Source: Marinobacter panjinensis
GTDB lineage: Bacteria; Pseudomonadota; Gammaproteobacteria; Pseudomonadales; Oleiphilaceae
DNA length: 64,000 nt
Direction of reading: 5' to 3'
Assembly: GCF_005298175.1 (NCBI RefSeq)
Contig: NZ_SZYH01000001.1
Span: 3,100,001 to 3,164,000, forward strand
Shown: positions 63,284 to 64,000 of the stretch, piece after piece
How the letters are laid out: every line of letters starts with the position of its first letter
Numbering within the stretch: the first letter of the stretch is position 1
Made by a program: the position numbers and the translations under genes
Notes under the pieces: generated by a model
Seen by the model: the letters and a program-made list of their open reading frames with translations, nothing else
What the model was told of the DNA's origin: nothing
The model's database searches: none

Positions 63284-64000
63284 ATGCCAGCGACGCCATC
63301 CATTGAGCCCGGCTTTCACGCCATCCATGCCAATCATCTGGAAGACCTGCGCCGGGCAGTGGTCTGGATCTGTCGGAACAGCCCTTTGCCGCCCCTGGAA
63401 AGTGAAACCTTTCTGGTGCAGAGCAACGGCATTGCCCAGTGGCTCAAGCTCGCCCTGGCGGAGGATCCCTCCAGTCCCGGGGCGGGCAGCAACAATGGCG
63501 GCATGGGTGTCGCTGCAGGCATGGATTTCCTGTTCCCCGCCCGCTTTATCTGGCAGGCCTATCGTGCAGTGTTGACCCACGCCGGGGTGCCGGAACAGTC
63601 GCCTTTCGACAAGTCCCGCCTGGTCTGGCGTCTGTTCCGGTTGCTACCGGATCTGATAGCCCAGGACGGCGTGTTTGCCCCGCTGCAGAGATTCATGGCC
63701 GGCGCGGATACCGAAACACGCCGCTACCAGTTGGCCGGCAAGATTGCCGATCTGTTCGACCAGTATCAGGTGTTCCGCGCCGACTGGCTTGCTGACTGGG
63801 AAGCCGGGCATGACCGCCTGCAGATGGCCAGGGGCGAATACCGGGAGCTGGGCGAGGAGTTGCGTTGGCAGGCGGTACTGTGGCGCAAACTGGTAGCGGA
63901 TGTTGGTGAACTGGCCGGCACCAGCCGCTCGCGCATCCATACCCGTTTCATGGAGGAAGGGCAGACGCTGACCGCGGCAGACCGACCGGCAGACCTGCCC
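63284..64000 (+). CDS. recC: Exodeoxyribonuclease V gamma subunit RecC (3' partial)
   Basis: The frame is open for 239 codons and runs off the window. The beginning IEPGFHAIHANHLEDLRRAVVWICRNSPLPPLESETFLVQSNGIAQWLKLALAED matches the start of RecC, followed by FLFPARFIWQAYRAVL and DKSRLVWRLFRLLPDL. The RecC family is about 1100 residues long, so only about a fifth is visible. It recognises Chi and forms RecBCD for double-strand-break repair. An AGGG and AGG sequence precedes the ATG. recB and recD would be expected further downstream. Confidence 0.92.
   Translation, partial: MPATPSIEPGFHAIHANHLEDLRRAVVWICRNSPLPPLESETFLVQSNGIAQWLKLALAEDPSSPGAGSNNGGMGVAAGMDFLFPARFIWQAYRAVLTHAGVPEQSPFDKSRLVWRLFRLLPDLIAQDGVFAPLQRFMAGADTETRRYQLAGKIADLFDQYQVFRADWLADWEAGHDRLQMARGEYRELGEELRWQAVLWRKLVADVGELAGTSRSRIHTRFMEEGQTLTAADRPADLP

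Overview
The window looks like a chromosomal segment of a marine gammaproteobacterium, most likely Marinobacter or a close relative. The basis is moderately high GC, dense operons with 4-bp stop/start overlaps, Gram-negative envelope genes (RND pumps, a TonB-dependent receptor, an outer-membrane barrel, Lol-type lipoproteins), many TRAP and ABC uptake systems, RegBA/RoxSR-type redox control, and RecC. The genus is inference. No rRNA, tRNA, CRISPR array, prophage or insertion sequence was recognised.

Layout. 1-3128 (+): the end of a persulfide-dioxygenase-like MBL hydrolase, a SulP anion permease and a CbiM-like membrane protein. 3143-4944 (-): a RegA/RegB redox two-component pair. 5333-7348 (+): an OprC-type TonB-dependent copper receptor. 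7524-11800 (+): an RND efflux pair. 11801-12859 (-): a diguanylate cyclase. 13127-21550 (+): a five-gene run that joins a second RND pair to a LolD/FtsX-type ABC exporter and a CrtC/AttH-like lipocalin lipoprotein. 21566-25537 (-): the Anbu cluster (ATP-grasp, alpha-E, transglutaminase-like, Anbu proteasome-like peptidase). 25744-31097: an ammonium transporter, a YkvA protein, a short fructosamine-kinase-like protein, a PEP-CTERM protein behind a probable sigma-54 promoter, a DUF6231-like protein and a cryptochrome-DASH. 31189-35857 (-): a LivKHMGF-type ABC importer with a Tat-exported binding protein.

36139-41404 is an electrophile-detoxification island: an SDR, a NemA-like ene-reductase, a NemR-like repressor, formaldehyde dehydrogenase FrmA and a DJ-1/PfpI protein. 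Related dyads lie inside the promoters of the reductase and the repressor. 41642-50261 holds mixed genes: a solute-binding protein, two hotdog thioesterases (one just upstream at 40262), an HD-GYP phosphodiesterase, TauE, YchJ, a rhodanese, RarD, an outer-membrane barrel, a DCC protein and a SixA-CHAD fusion. 50491-57124 (+): a chemoreceptor with a probable FliA promoter, then a TakP-like TRAP binding protein translationally coupled to potABCD. 57291-59564 (+): a second diguanylate cyclase. 59581-63101 (-): a complete TRAP transporter (dctP, dctQ, dctM) with a universal stress protein. 63284 to the end (+): the start of recC.

The most unusual pieces are the RND-ABC-lipocalin operon, the Anbu cluster, the SixA-CHAD fusion, the TRAP-binding-protein/polyamine-ABC hybrid operon and the sigma-54-driven PEP-CTERM gene. 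All statements come from reading the sequence; no database search was run.
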